The notes under the pieces: model-generated
Told to the model about the DNA's origin: nothing
Seen by the model: only the letters and a program-made list of their open reading frames with translations
Databases searched by the model: none
From: Paenibacillus sp. FSL H8-0537
GTDB lineage: Bacteria; Bacillota; Bacilli; Paenibacillales; Paenibacillaceae
Direction of reading: 5' to 3'
DNA length: 64,000 nucleotides
Assembly: GCF_038051995.1 (NCBI RefSeq)
Contig: NZ_CP150290.1
Location: forward strand, 5,384,001-5,448,000
Program-made: the position numbers and the translations under genes
Part shown: positions 7,557-18,716 of the stretch, in pieces
Layout: each line of letters begins with the position of its first letter
How positions within the stretch are numbered: the first letter of the stretch is position 1

Positions 7557-10500
7557 TTAATCAAGGTAAATGTGCTGCGGCTGCGCGTGGCTCAAAAACT
7601 GATGATGGGATATCGCCCAGCCGTAAGCACCTGCATAAGGAAATAACACAATATCCCCGACACGCACCCGCTCGATATAGCTGTCGCGCGCCAGCACATC
7701 TTTAGGCGTACACAGCTCGCCAGCTATCGTTACCCGGCTATCAGACAGCTGCGGACGTTCGAAGGAATAGGGCCAGCTATCCACCGCTATAATGCGGAAC
7801 GGATGGCTGTGCTGCCAGGATGCCGGCAGCCTGAAATGGTGCGTACCGCCGCGCAGCAGGGCGAAGCGGCTGCCGTGATTATTTTTCACCTCGGCCACCT
7901 CCGCCGCGTAATAGCCGCAAGAAGCGACAATATAGCGGCCGCATTCAAATACGAGCTTGACCCCAGGCGCACATAGCGGAGCAATCTGCTCCCGCAGCCC
8001 GTCCGTGAACTGTTCCCACTCGAATTGGCGCAGCAAATCTGCATAATTGACGCCAATTCCACCGCCTACATTGATGTAAGCAATGTTCAGATGGAACTGC
8101 TGCGTCCACTCTGCAGCGCGGCGGCAATAAAAGGCGAGCAGCTCCAAATGCCGATCGACGCTCAAATTATTCGATAGCGAATGGAAATGAAAACCGTCGA
8201 TTTTGATATGGCTTAACGTGCGAGACAACTCCAGCAGTTCAGGAATTTGCTGCTCATCATTGCCGAACTGCGATTTCCGTCCCGCCATTACGAGCTTTGC
8301 ATCCGGCAAAGGGATGCTTACATTTACGCGCAGCAGCACCGGCATGATTTCCCTGCGCCGAGCGGCAAGCTCGTTCAATCGCAGCAGCTCATGCCTGCTT
8401 TCCACATGAATATGGCGAACCTTTCGCTCCATAGCCTCCATCAGCGCCTCATCGGTTTTGACGGGACCTCCATAAATAACCGGAATGCTAACATCCACCT
8501 CGCGCGCTTTGCGGATTTCGCCTGCGGAAGCCGTCTCAAACCCATGAACATAAGGAGCAAGCGCTCCTATAATAGGTGCCTCGGAGTTTGCCTTCAGCGC
8601 ATAAAACAGCTGGCAGAAGCTCGGCAGGCTGGCGGTCAGGCGGCTAATATGCTGTCGGAGCTCAGCCAAATGGTACAAATAAGCGCAATAGGGCTGATCG
8701 GCATGCTCCTGCTTATCCGACATTACCCGCTTCAGCACGGAGGCAGTAATCGGCTCGTCCCTGCGCTCTGCCACCGCATAAAGCGGATTAGGCAGCGTTA
8801 CATAGGACGGATTTTCGCCGCACTGGCTGAACCAGCTGGACAAATTCGCTTTGGCTGGCAGCTGGGGCGTATGAAATAAATCGGTCATATACGGCTCAGC
8901 CCCGCTCAGCCATGAAGAACGGCGAAGCGTATGATGAACGGTGTGCCACAGCGCCAATTCCTCCACATCCAGCGAATAAGCGATGGCATGAATGAGATGG
9001 CCGAAATGGTTGACCAGCACATAATATTTAAATCGATCCCATGCCTGCTTATCTGCATAAAGTGCCGGATGGCCCTGCGGCAGTGTAAAGGCAGTCTGCC
9101 CAGTAGAGCTGTTCCCTCGTGCTGCATAACTGGACTTCCTCCCGGAAGCTGGCTGTCCATGCCGCTCTTCGCTAAGGCAAGTCCCTTCCAAATCACGGAC
9201 GTAAAAACGTACCGGCCAGCCCCGCTCTAATGCAACTAGCGAGTTTTGCACATGGGCTTCCATGCTGACTCCATGCTCTGCAAATAGCCAAATCAGCGGT
9301 ACCAGTGATATTTCAACATACTGCTCCAGCCATTGCTGGGCAAAAGAAAGATCAGGTGCCGCCTGCCGGGCATCTGCGGCAAGCTGGATGAAGGCGCCTA
9401 TCGGCGCAGACTTCGGTTCCGCTCCTTCCTCAAGCAGCGCGGCGACTACTAGCGGGCTTGCCGCTTCTTCAGGTTCATGGCCCAACTCCGTATAGGCCGG
9501 GTTGCGGCGGAATACGACGCCAAAGCTCGCGGCAAGTTCCGCCGCTTCTGTTGCGCTTATAGCAGCCTCTAGTGATTCAGCTGGCACATCCTCCAGCAAA
9601 TTAATCGTCTGATACCCTTCTTCAAGGATAATAGTGAACGTTTCTCCAAACGGGCTGCTTTGCTCCAGCTGTGCGAGAATTCGGCTGGCCTCAATGGTTC
9701 TGACCAGCTGCTCTGTCGGATTATTTCTCACAAAATGAGTAATACGCACTTGCAGCGGAAGCTTGATCATATAAGGGCTTTGTGCATCCCAAACGGTACG
9801 CACAGATGAGGTCGGCACCACTTCATTTCCTAGCGGGCCCAAATGCACAAGGCCGCCTTGCTCCATGAGCCGCTCGACCACAGGCAAGCGGAGCAAGTAC
9901 TCCGCCTGCCAAGGATGGACCGGCATAAGAACGTAGTGCTGGCGAGCAGCAGGCAGCAGCTTCAGTGCGGCTAGGCGTACCTTCTCAGGGGTAACCGTAT
10001 CGCCCTTCTCGCCCACTGCTTGATCTCCAATCCACTGCTGCTGCACGAGCTCCGGCTCAGCGGCAAAATAATGCAGCGTAAACGCAGCGCCAAGCTCCGG
10101 AGCGTAGCGGACTTTATCGTCCGCCGTAAATCCCTGCGAGCTTTTCGGGGCAGGATGGAATGGATGGCCCTGCAGCATCGACTGCTCTGCCAGCCTTATT
10201 CGCCCGCTGCCATACGTCCTTGCAAGCTGCATGCCGCCACTGCCTGACTCCTCTAAGAAATGGCTCATATTGCTCAATGAGCTAGCAATTTGCGCCAGAA
10301 ATGCTTCTTCTTTGCTTGCATCTCGGCTTCCGCTCGCAAGCGCGAGCTCGGCCACTATAATCGCTGCTAGCCCAGCTGCACCATCCAGCCAGCTGAACGG
10401 AGCATGACGAGCTGCCCTTCCTGTTCCCTCCACGAGCCACAGCGAGTCGCCATATTTGTGATGGCCCATCGCCGATAGCCAGCGAATAGAACCGACAATT

Positions 10501-10709
10501 GCCCCGCGGGAATGGGGCAGCTCCAGCATAAATGCCCCAAGGCCTCCTTCACGAGCGACAGCTGCCTGAAGCTCCATCGGCAGCTGCTGCTCCGCATGAA
10601 GAAGCGGGCGAAAATGTCCCGCTTCCCGCATATACGCATTGAGCAGCCGCTCCACATGCGCTTGCTCCGCTATTGCCAGCGGAGCCGCGATTGTTTTCCG
10701 CTCACTCAT
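7557..10709 (-). CDS. Fusion of an NIS siderophore synthetase (IucA/IucC) with a PLP-dependent decarboxylase (SbnH-like)
   Basis: Bifunctional siderophore enzyme of 1050 residues. The start is the ATG at 10709, with AGGGTGAT upstream and a gap of 4 nt after the previous stop; the frame stays open about 106 codons further upstream, but that part overlaps the preceding gene. Residues about 1-620 are an IucA/IucC synthetase: GHPFHPAPKSSQGF near 190 (ATP site), VHPWQAEYL near 266, IKLPLQVRITHFVRN. Residues about 663-1050 are a fold-type III decarboxylase like LysA or SbnH: FYALKANSE near 702-710 with the PLP lysine, FHFHSLSNN, GGGIGVNY, and ELCTPKD near 1000 with the active-site cysteine. In staphyloferrin B synthesis SbnH decarboxylates citryl-diaminopropionate between two synthetase steps; fusion would join consecutive reactions. 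Confidence 0.92.
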   Translation of the reverse strand: MSERKTIAAPLAIAEQAHVERLLNAYMREAGHFRPLLHAEQQLPMELQAAVAREGGLGAFMLELPHSRGAIVGSIRWLSAMGHHKYGDSLWLVEGTGRAARHAPFSWLDGAAGLAAIIVAELALASGSRDASKEEAFLAQIASSLSNMSHFLEESGSGGMQLARTYGSGRIRLAEQSMLQGHPFHPAPKSSQGFTADDKVRYAPELGAAFTLHYFAAEPELVQQQWIGDQAVGEKGDTVTPEKVRLAALKLLPAARQHYVLMPVHPWQAEYLLRLPVVERLMEQGGLVHLGPLGNEVVPTSSVRTVWDAQSPYMIKLPLQVRITHFVRNNPTEQLVRTIEASRILAQLEQSSPFGETFTIILEEGYQTINLLEDVPAESLEAAISATEAAELAASFGVVFRRNPAYTELGHEPEEAASPLVVAALLEEGAEPKSAPIGAFIQLAADARQAAPDLSFAQQWLEQYVEISLVPLIWLFAEHGVSMEAHVQNSLVALERGWPVRFYVRDLEGTCLSEERHGQPASGRKSSYAARGNSSTGQTAFTLPQGHPALYADKQAWDRFKYYVLVNHFGHLIHAIAYSLDVEELALWHTVHHTLRRSSWLSGAEPYMTDLFHTPQLPAKANLSSWFSQCGENPSYVTLPNPLYAVAERRDEPITASVLKRVMSDKQEHADQPYCAYLYHLAELRQHISRLTASLPSFCQLFYALKANSEAPIIGALAPYVHGFETASAGEIRKAREVDVSIPVIYGGPVKTDEALMEAMERKVRHIHVESRHELLRLNELAARRREIMPVLLRVNVSIPLPDAKLVMAGRKSQFGNDEQQIPELLELSRTLSHIKIDGFHFHSLSNNLSVDRHLELLAFYCRRAAEWTQQFHLNIAYINVGGGIGVNYADLLRQFEWEQFTDGLREQIAPLCAPGVKLVFECGRYIVASCGYYAAEVAEVKNNHGSRFALLRGGTHHFRLPASWQHSHPFRIIAVDSWPYSFERPQLSDSRVTIAGELCTPKDVLARDSYIERVRVGDIVLFPYAGAYGWAISHHQFLSHAQPQHIYLD

Positions 10710-10713
10710 AGCA

Positions 10714-12743
<2,030 letters not shown>

Positions 12744-12748
12744 CTAGT

Positions 12749-14590
12749 TCACACTCCCGTTTCTCTCATATGGTATAGCGGATTGACGACAGCATGATTG
12801 CGGATTACATGCTCGCCGAACAGCCTGCGCCTTGTTAACTGCCCGACCTCTATCGTTTCAGCAAATAGATCATAGCGCTCTGCCTTATGCAGACCGAATG
12901 TGCTCAAATAGCTTTGGATCGGCGCCGCAGCGGCTTGCCAAAACGCTGTTTCCTGAAGCCCATAATGCTCTTCTAGAACGAGACAAAGGTCAGCAAGCAT
13001 AATTTGCAAAAAAGAATCCATCAGAAAATTGCGAATCTTCTGAACATTATTCGTTTCCATAGGCGATGTGCTGTAGCTATTAGGATGCAGCGGATCGGAG
13101 TCCAGTAAATGCTCAGGTCTCGATTCCTGCTCGCCATCGCGAGTATGGAAACGCACACCGCCGGGCAAATCCCGCAGCGCAATTCGCGAAGGCACACCTT
13201 GCTTGTGAATGAGCACTAAGTTTTGACCATGCGATTCCATTGCAATGCCATGCTCGAACAGCAGATGAATGAGCGGCAGCATGCTGATTGAAAGCAGCTT
13301 ATCCAGCCAGCTTCGAAGTCCTTCGCGCTGCACCCAGCTGTCGATAAACGGCTTGCCGTCTGCGCCAATATGGCATAAAACGGTGAACGGTGCTGCCTCC
13401 TCGCCCTCCTCCAAGTGAACATAGACGCTCTCGCGCCATATAGCGCCAAGCGTTCCATAGCCGGCGGCCCGTACAGGGCCTGGCAATAAATTGTAGCGGA
13501 AGGAGACGCCAGCATGCTCCTTGAGCAGCACGAGCTTGAGCTCATCGTGCAAATAGCGGTCACCAGCCACAATGCTTTCAAGCCAATCCGATAAAATCGG
13601 CGCATTCGTTACATGATGCGTTCCGAGAAGGCGTACAGCGGATGTATTGACGATGCTGATCGCGGTTTTGACATTATTTTTGAGCCGGTTATTGCGATTG
13701 GACAACGAACGGATCGACTGCTGCGGAGAATAATGATCTCCTTCTTCGCCGAGCACAACGATACGCCCGCTGGCCATGAACCGGAAATATAGGGGAGCGA
13801 TTTTCTCCCGCCACTGCCAGGGATGAACCGGGACGAACGTAAATTCCGCCGCCGCAAGCCCTTGCTGCTCCAGCTTTTGTACAAACCTTGCAACAGTCTC
13901 CTCGCCAAGCTCACGGGCAATATGCTCCGCCCATGAACGATCCTGGGATACGGCGAAAATCAGATCCTCCTTATGGACCGCTAGCCATACCAGCTGGAAC
14001 CGTCCATGAAATTCCGGGCCATACTGCGCATTATCCTCCAATTGGAAGCCGATTCGCGATTTGAAGCACGGATGATACGGATGCGCCTCAATAACGTCGC
14101 CCTCCAAATCCGCCAGCTCCCGGCTGCCGCTAACCGGATGCAGCAGTCGGTGACTGCGGGCAGCCGCTTCCTTGATCAGCGTCTGCTCGATCTCCTGCGT
14201 GAAGCGCTCTAGGTACCGCGGCTCCTCCACCATCGCAGAAACGATTTCCTGCAAAAATAACGCAATATCCTCGGCTTCCTGCCCGATTCCATCCTGATGC
14301 TCCGCTGCCTGCCTAAACAGCGGCTGATCCGTTAAGCGAAGCTTGCCAAAGCTCAGCTTGCGCCTGAATGAACAGCGATAATAGACGGGACGCCCCTCGG
14401 CATCCATTCCTGTAATCGAAATCTTCTCTGCTCCATCAGCAGCGATAACGCTGTCGTAAGCAATCATCTGCTCATACAGCAGCGCCTCCAGCAGCTGGCG
14501 GAATACACGCCGCCGCGCTGGCGGATAAGCCTCCGAATGGACAATCTCCTCTATCCCCGCCTCGTGCTGCGTCAGCTCAAGTGCCTTCAT
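12749..14590 (-). CDS. NIS siderophore synthetase (IucA/IucC family)
   Basis: NRPS-independent siderophore synthetase, 613 residues, typical family length. It adenylates a carboxylate (citrate or 2-oxoglutarate type) and couples it to an amine. Motifs: EAHPYHPCFKSRIGF (about 168-182; ATP binding), FVPVHPWQWREKI (about 250), VKTAISIVNTSAVRLLG, and in the C-terminal ferric-reductase-like part GIAMESHGQNLVLIHK and IALRDLPGGVRF. ATG at 14590 overlaps the TGA of the upstream synthetase (ATGA) and has GGAGGAG at 8 nt. It is a clear paralogue of the neighbouring 14587-16425 gene. Whether it plays the SbnC, SbnE or SbnF role cannot be told from sequence reading alone. Confidence 0.95.
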   Translation of the reverse strand: MKALELTQHEAGIEEIVHSEAYPPARRRVFRQLLEALLYEQMIAYDSVIAADGAEKISITGMDAEGRPVYYRCSFRRKLSFGKLRLTDQPLFRQAAEHQDGIGQEAEDIALFLQEIVSAMVEEPRYLERFTQEIEQTLIKEAAARSHRLLHPVSGSRELADLEGDVIEAHPYHPCFKSRIGFQLEDNAQYGPEFHGRFQLVWLAVHKEDLIFAVSQDRSWAEHIARELGEETVARFVQKLEQQGLAAAEFTFVPVHPWQWREKIAPLYFRFMASGRIVVLGEEGDHYSPQQSIRSLSNRNNRLKNNVKTAISIVNTSAVRLLGTHHVTNAPILSDWLESIVAGDRYLHDELKLVLLKEHAGVSFRYNLLPGPVRAAGYGTLGAIWRESVYVHLEEGEEAAPFTVLCHIGADGKPFIDSWVQREGLRSWLDKLLSISMLPLIHLLFEHGIAMESHGQNLVLIHKQGVPSRIALRDLPGGVRFHTRDGEQESRPEHLLDSDPLHPNSYSTSPMETNNVQKIRNFLMDSFLQIMLADLCLVLEEHYGLQETAFWQAAAAPIQSYLSTFGLHKAERYDLFAETIEVGQLTRRRLFGEHVIRNHAVVNPLYHMRETGV

Positions 14591-16425
14591 TTCTTGTTCT
14601 CCTCCTCTATGCAGTCCGATTGGTCACGGCGAGCTTCACGGTCAGCTTTGCGATTACTGTCACGGTAGCCAGCCAAGGCATTCGCAATCCAGTGATCCCG
14701 CTCTCCGCCATCTCCTCGCAGTCTGCGGGCAGCAAGCAGCCCAACGAAAACTTGATTTCCAAACAGATTATAGGCCTGAAACTGCTCTGCCAGCTGCGGA
14801 AAATCCCGTTCATATTGGCCGATCGCATCCGCAACCGCCTGCCAGAAATGCTGCTCCGCGAATGAATAATGCGTATTCAAAAACAAAGCCAGCTCCGCCA
14901 AATTCACAAAAAACAAAGCGTTATGCACCACGTCCCGAACGTCATGCTTAACATCCGTTTCCGGCAAAGCCGCAGGGTTCGCATTTTCTCCGTTATAAAA
15001 TAATACGCCGCCGGAAAAGTCCTTTACGGCGAGCCGCGACGGTACGCCGCTGCGATGCAGCAGCACGAGATTTTGCGCATGCGCTTCAACTGCGGCCCCA
15101 TGAGCGAACAACAAGTGGAGCAGCGGATGCAACACAACGCTGAGCAATTGGTGAAGCCATACCTCAACCCCTGACGCTTGCACCCATGGCGCAATAAAGG
15201 GCTGCCCGCCCTGCCTAACATGGCATAGCGCCGTAAATGGAACCGCCTGCTCACCCTGATCTGCATAAAGATGGACGCTGTCCCGCCATAAGGCGCAAAG
15301 GGTTCCTTCTGCCCGCCCGCGCACGGACTGTGGAAGCCGTTCATAACGATAAGAAACACCGAGCCGCTCCTGCAATAAAATCAGCCGCAGCGTTTCGCTC
15401 AAATACCGATCCCCCGCCACCATAGCCGCAAGACGGGCCGAAGATCTCGGACCATTCCTCGCATGCCGCGGACTAATTGTCCGCAGCGATGATGTATTGC
15501 GAATGCTTAGCGGCAATTTAATCGACAGCCCCTTCAGCTCTGTGCGGTTAGCTAAAGTACGAATGGACTGTTGTGGCGAGTAGAGGTGACGGCTTTCGCC
15601 TAATACGACGATTTTTCCTGAAGCGATCTCCTTGAAAAATAAACCGGAAAGCACCTCCCGCCACTGCCATGGATGTACAGGCATATATACATAATCCTTT
15701 GGCTCGCTGCCTTTCTGCTCCAATCGCCGCTCCCACTGCGTGAGCAGCTCCGCGCCAACGTCTGCTAAGATAAGCCCGCGTCCATCTATCCCTTCGGACG
15801 ACGTCATTTCCACATCCTCCTGCCAGACGGCGAGCCAGAGCAGCCGAAACTGCGGATGAAATTCCGGACTGTACGCCTCGTTATCAGCCATCGAAAATCC
15901 GATTCTCGACTTGAAGCATGGATGGTACGGGTGCCCTTCCAGCACATCTCCCTCAAGCTCGTCGTAGCTGCGGTTGCCGCCCCGCTTATTGCTCTCCTCC
16001 TCGTTTACCCACTGCAAGGCAGCGGCTTCCTTTAGCAGCGTCTGCTCCAGCTCTGCGGCAAAGGCGCTGATCTGGCTAGGTGCCTCAGCAAGCGAGCGGG
16101 CCATTTCCTCCAGAAAGAGGGCAATATCCTGCGCCTCCTCCTGTCTTCCATCCTGAAGGCGATTTATGATGCTGTTCGTCAGCTTTATTTTCCCAAAACT
16201 TAGCATTTTTCTGCCTTGGCAGCTATAATGGACCGGCCGCTCTTGATCATCGCGACCGAAAATAAGTATTTCCAGCTGGCCATCCCGCTGCTCTGTGCAT
16301 GTAAACGCGGGGAGCCTTTCAAATACGAGCGCTTCAATCAGTTGGGTGAACACCCGCCTTCTCGCCCTCTGAAAAGCCTGTGAGCTTGCCAGTTCGCCTA
16401 TTGCTGCCTTATTCGCGTAAGCCAT
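14587..16425 (-). CDS. NIS siderophore synthetase (IucA/IucC family), first gene of operon
   Basis: Second stand-alone NIS synthetase, about 612 residues. Motifs: EGHPYHPCFKSRIGF, YMPVHPWQWREVL, LSIKLPLSIRNTSSLRTI, and AAVEAHAQNLVLLHR with LAVKDFSGGVLF near the C-terminus. Start is uncertain: a GTG at 16440 overlaps the AGGAGG (16440-16445) and is unlikely; the ATG at 16425 is 14 nt from it, rather long, but is the next in-frame choice. The gene lies first behind a Fur box (16458-16472). Three NIS synthetases in one operon match the number used for staphyloferrin B (SbnC, SbnE, SbnF). Confidence 0.94.
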   Translation of the reverse strand: MAYANKAAIGELASSQAFQRARRRVFTQLIEALVFERLPAFTCTEQRDGQLEILIFGRDDQERPVHYSCQGRKMLSFGKIKLTNSIINRLQDGRQEEAQDIALFLEEMARSLAEAPSQISAFAAELEQTLLKEAAALQWVNEEESNKRGGNRSYDELEGDVLEGHPYHPCFKSRIGFSMADNEAYSPEFHPQFRLLWLAVWQEDVEMTSSEGIDGRGLILADVGAELLTQWERRLEQKGSEPKDYVYMPVHPWQWREVLSGLFFKEIASGKIVVLGESRHLYSPQQSIRTLANRTELKGLSIKLPLSIRNTSSLRTISPRHARNGPRSSARLAAMVAGDRYLSETLRLILLQERLGVSYRYERLPQSVRGRAEGTLCALWRDSVHLYADQGEQAVPFTALCHVRQGGQPFIAPWVQASGVEVWLHQLLSVVLHPLLHLLFAHGAAVEAHAQNLVLLHRSGVPSRLAVKDFSGGVLFYNGENANPAALPETDVKHDVRDVVHNALFFVNLAELALFLNTHYSFAEQHFWQAVADAIGQYERDFPQLAEQFQAYNLFGNQVFVGLLAARRLRGDGGERDHWIANALAGYRDSNRKADREARRDQSDCIEEENKK

Positions 16426-16457
16426 TCCCGTTGGAAGCACCTCCTGGAATTTTTAAT

Positions 16458-16472
16458 TGATTTTCATTATCA
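16458..16472. promoter_or_regulatory. Fur box upstream of the siderophore synthesis operon
   Basis: TGATTTTCATTATCA matches the 7-1-7 Fur consensus with one or two differences and lies 13 bp upstream of the AGGAGG of the first synthetase gene. It should place the whole operon under iron repression. No convincing -35/-10 pair could be fixed around it. Confidence 0.75.
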
Positions 16473-16539
16473 ATGATATCGACAACGCCTGCGACCGTCC
16501 ATGTAGCATTTTGTCCGATTTTACCAATTGCTGTTGAAC

Positions 16540-16640
16540 CAAGGTGAAACGGCTGTCGCCGTCCTTTGGCGGCGCAGCGCGTTTCAGTCCGAGAAATATA
16601 AGTCCTATTTATAAGCTACAACTTATAAATTCTTATATTT
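16540..16640 (+). repeat. Two-hairpin interspersed repeat, copy 3
   Basis: Starts CAAGGTGAAACGGCTGTCGC and shares the GC-rich first arm with copies 1 and 2. The second arm differs in sequence (AAATATAAG, then TTTATAAG and CTTATAAA, ending CTTATATTT) but still folds as a hairpin. It lies between the siderophore operon promoter and the yutD terminator. Confidence 0.87.
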
Positions 16641-16642
16641 GC

Positions 16643-16690
16643 AAAAAAAAAAGCAGGAACCTGGATGAACTCCAGCATTCCTGCTTTTTT
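16643..16690. terminator. Terminator after yutD
   Basis: Stem AAGCAGGAA/TTCCTGCTT with inner CTGGA/TCCAG pairs (16651-16686), flanked by A-run on the left and T-run on the right, so it can work on both strands. On the minus strand it ends the lipA-yutD transcript. Confidence 0.85.
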
Positions 16691-16716
16691 AAACCTACAC
16701 CTGTACAAGGGCCAGC

Positions 16717-17502
16717 TTATTCCGCTGTTGGCTCGGATTGATTCGGTTTCGGCGGGCGGTTTTTGCCGCGATAAGGCGATTTCTGGCGCTGCGGCTGAGC
16801 CGGCGCCCCTTCATTGCTTTCAGCGGAAGCGGCGATTTCCTTGCTTGCCGCAAGTCCTCTTGGCGGCTTCTTGCCGCCGCTGCGATCTGCACGCTCTCCG
16901 CCCCCGCTACTGCCGCCATTCGGCCGGTAGCTGCGGCGCTCACGCTGCTTGCCACCGCTGCGTTGCGCAGAAGCAGAATCCTCGCTGCGATTGCCGGAGC
17001 TGCCGCGCGAAGTATGGCTTTGACCTTGCTGGCTTTGCTTCTGACCCTGATTCAGAGCACGTGGTTCACCAGGAGACTTGGCTGCCGGAGCATCCGTCTG
17101 CACGAGGCCGTCCTCCTCCTGCCCAGCCGTCTGAAAAGCTTCCTCTAGCGCCATGAACAGCTTGTCGTTGAGATCAGCCGTCAGTGCATCCTCCTCGTCC
17201 ACTTCCTCAAGCTCGGGAGACTGCTTCACGCTTCCGGTCTTCTCCAGCACAAAGTAAGGGCAGCCAAAGTTGCAATATTCATTAATGTAATCCGACGCAT
17301 AGGAGAACATCGTATCACGAGTTGACTTCATATGATTGTCTTTGAAAAAACCTTTCAGGCGCAGCTGGCTATAGCCCCAGTCGCCCACGATATAATCATA
17401 CCGCTCCAGCACCTCGCTGTAGCGGGCACGAAAGGCCTCTTGATTCCAGCCATTTCTGTTCTCATGAACAAGCTCATATATTTTACCACCGATTTGAATC
17501 AA
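16717..17502 (-). CDS. yutD: YutD family protein with long basic low-complexity C-terminal tail
   Basis: YutD-like protein (DUF1027), function unknown. 261 residues from a TTG at 17502 with GAGGTGG upstream. The first about 95 residues are the conserved domain: KIYELVHENRNGWNQEAFRARYSE (shown here in part as RNGWNQEAFRARYSE), YDYIVGDWGYSQLRLKGF, INEYCNFGCPYFVLEK. B. subtilis YutD is only about 100 residues; here about 160 extra residues follow, rich in Ser, Arg, Gly, Gln and Pro, ending RQKSPYRGKNRPPKPNQ. Such tails are often disordered and nucleic-acid binding. It follows lipA by 36 nt, as in the Bacillus lipA region. Confidence 0.85.
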   Translation of the reverse strand: MIQIGGKIYELVHENRNGWNQEAFRARYSEVLERYDYIVGDWGYSQLRLKGFFKDNHMKSTRDTMFSYASDYINEYCNFGCPYFVLEKTGSVKQSPELEEVDEEDALTADLNDKLFMALEEAFQTAGQEEDGLVQTDAPAAKSPGEPRALNQGQKQSQQGQSHTSRGSSGNRSEDSASAQRSGGKQRERRSYRPNGGSSGGGERADRSGGKKPPRGLAASKEIAASAESNEGAPAQPQRQKSPYRGKNRPPKPNQSEPTAE

Positions 17503-17538
17503 GACGACTTCCCACCTCTCGAAGCTTCAGTTCAAGCC

Positions 17539-18447
17539 TTATACGCTGCTCAGCTCGCGCTCTTCAGCGGCAACAGCAGAATCCGTCTGCTCATGCGCAT
17601 GATAGGAGCTGCGAACGAGCGGACCGGACTCAACATGCCGGAATCCACGCTTCAATCCTTCTTCCTTCAAAGCGGCAAATTCATCTGGATGCACGTAACG
17701 AACTAGCGGCAGATGGTTTGGCGTTGGCTGCAAGTATTGGCCTAAAGTCAAAATGTTGCAATCCACAGCACGCAAATCATCCATCGTTTTCAAAATTTCT
17801 TCAAACGTCTCGCCAAGGCCTAGCATAATGCTCGACTTCGTCGGAATTTTCGGATTCATCGCTTTCGCGCGTTTAAGCAGCTCCAGTGAACGGGCATATT
17901 TGGCCCGGGCACGCACGCGGTCAGAAAGGCGCTCTACCGTTTCAATATTATGGTTCAAAATATCAGGCTTCGCATCCATAACCACTTGAAGCGCGGCTTC
18001 ATTGCCTAGGAAATCCGGAATGAGCACTTCGACGCGGCAAAACATAACGCGCTCGCGAATCGCTTGAATCGTTCCGGCGAAAATAGATGCGCCGCCATCC
18101 TTCAAATCATCGCGTGCAACGGATGTTACGACGCAGTGGCGCAAACCCATCTGCTCCGCTGCTTCAGCAACGCGTTCCGGCTCTTGTGTATCAAGCTCCG
18201 TTGGCATACCCGTCTTCACCGCACAGAAGCGGCAAGCCCGCGTACAAATGTCACCTAATATCATAAAGGTTGCTGTACGATTCGCCCAGCATTCATAAAT
18301 ATTTGGACAGCGCGCTTCCTCGCATACCGTATGCAGCGTCTTGGTGCGCATCATGTCCTTAATTTCGGCATAATTGCCGTCAGTCGTTAATTTAATGCGA
18401 AGCCAATCCGGCTTCGGCAGTTTTTCTGTTTGTTTGGTTGGTTTCAT
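17539..18447 (-). CDS. lipA: Lipoyl synthase
   Basis: Radical-SAM enzyme that inserts two sulfurs into octanoyl groups on lipoyl domains. 302 residues, normal length. Two iron-sulfur signatures are present: [12 protein letters not shown] (auxiliary cluster; C-x4-C-x5-C pattern) and CTRACRFC (radical SAM CxxxCxxC). The C-terminal segment [19 protein letters not shown] and [10 protein letters not shown] are typical LipA endings, including the conserved RSSY serine that ligates the auxiliary cluster. ATG at 18447 with GGGAT upstream. It lies divergent from the LytH-like gene, as in Bacillus. Confidence 0.97.
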   Translation of the reverse strand: MKPTKQTEKLPKPDWLRIKLTTDGNYAEIKDMMRTKTLHTVCEEARCPNIYECWANRTATFMILGDICTRACRFCAVKTGMPTELDTQEPERVAEAAEQMGLRHCVVTSVARDDLKDGGASIFAGTIQAIRERVMFCRVEVLIPDFLGNEAALQVVMDAKPDILNHNIETVERLSDRVRARAKYARSLELLKRAKAMNPKIPTKSSIMLGLGETFEEILKTMDDLRAVDCNILTLGQYLQPTPNHLPLVRYVHPDEFAALKEEGLKRGFRHVESGPLVRSSYHAHEQTDSAVAAEERELSSV

Positions 18448-18716
18448 CCGGCATCCCTGCTTTCACTCCATTTAACAAGGCCCTACCTTAAACGCAACAA
18501 TGGCTGCATTTCAAAATAAGCCCTGACCGTATCACTTTCGCTATTATAGCATGTTTCTTCCCTATGTAGCACGTTATTGCCCATTCGATTCATTCGAATT
18601 TCAGATAAAAGCCATACAGATTTACGATAGATGACGAGTCTGCGCGCTTCGCATAAAAACCAATGATTTGCAAAACCTAACCATTAAGCGATACAGCTAC
18701 AGAAAGGATGGACAGC

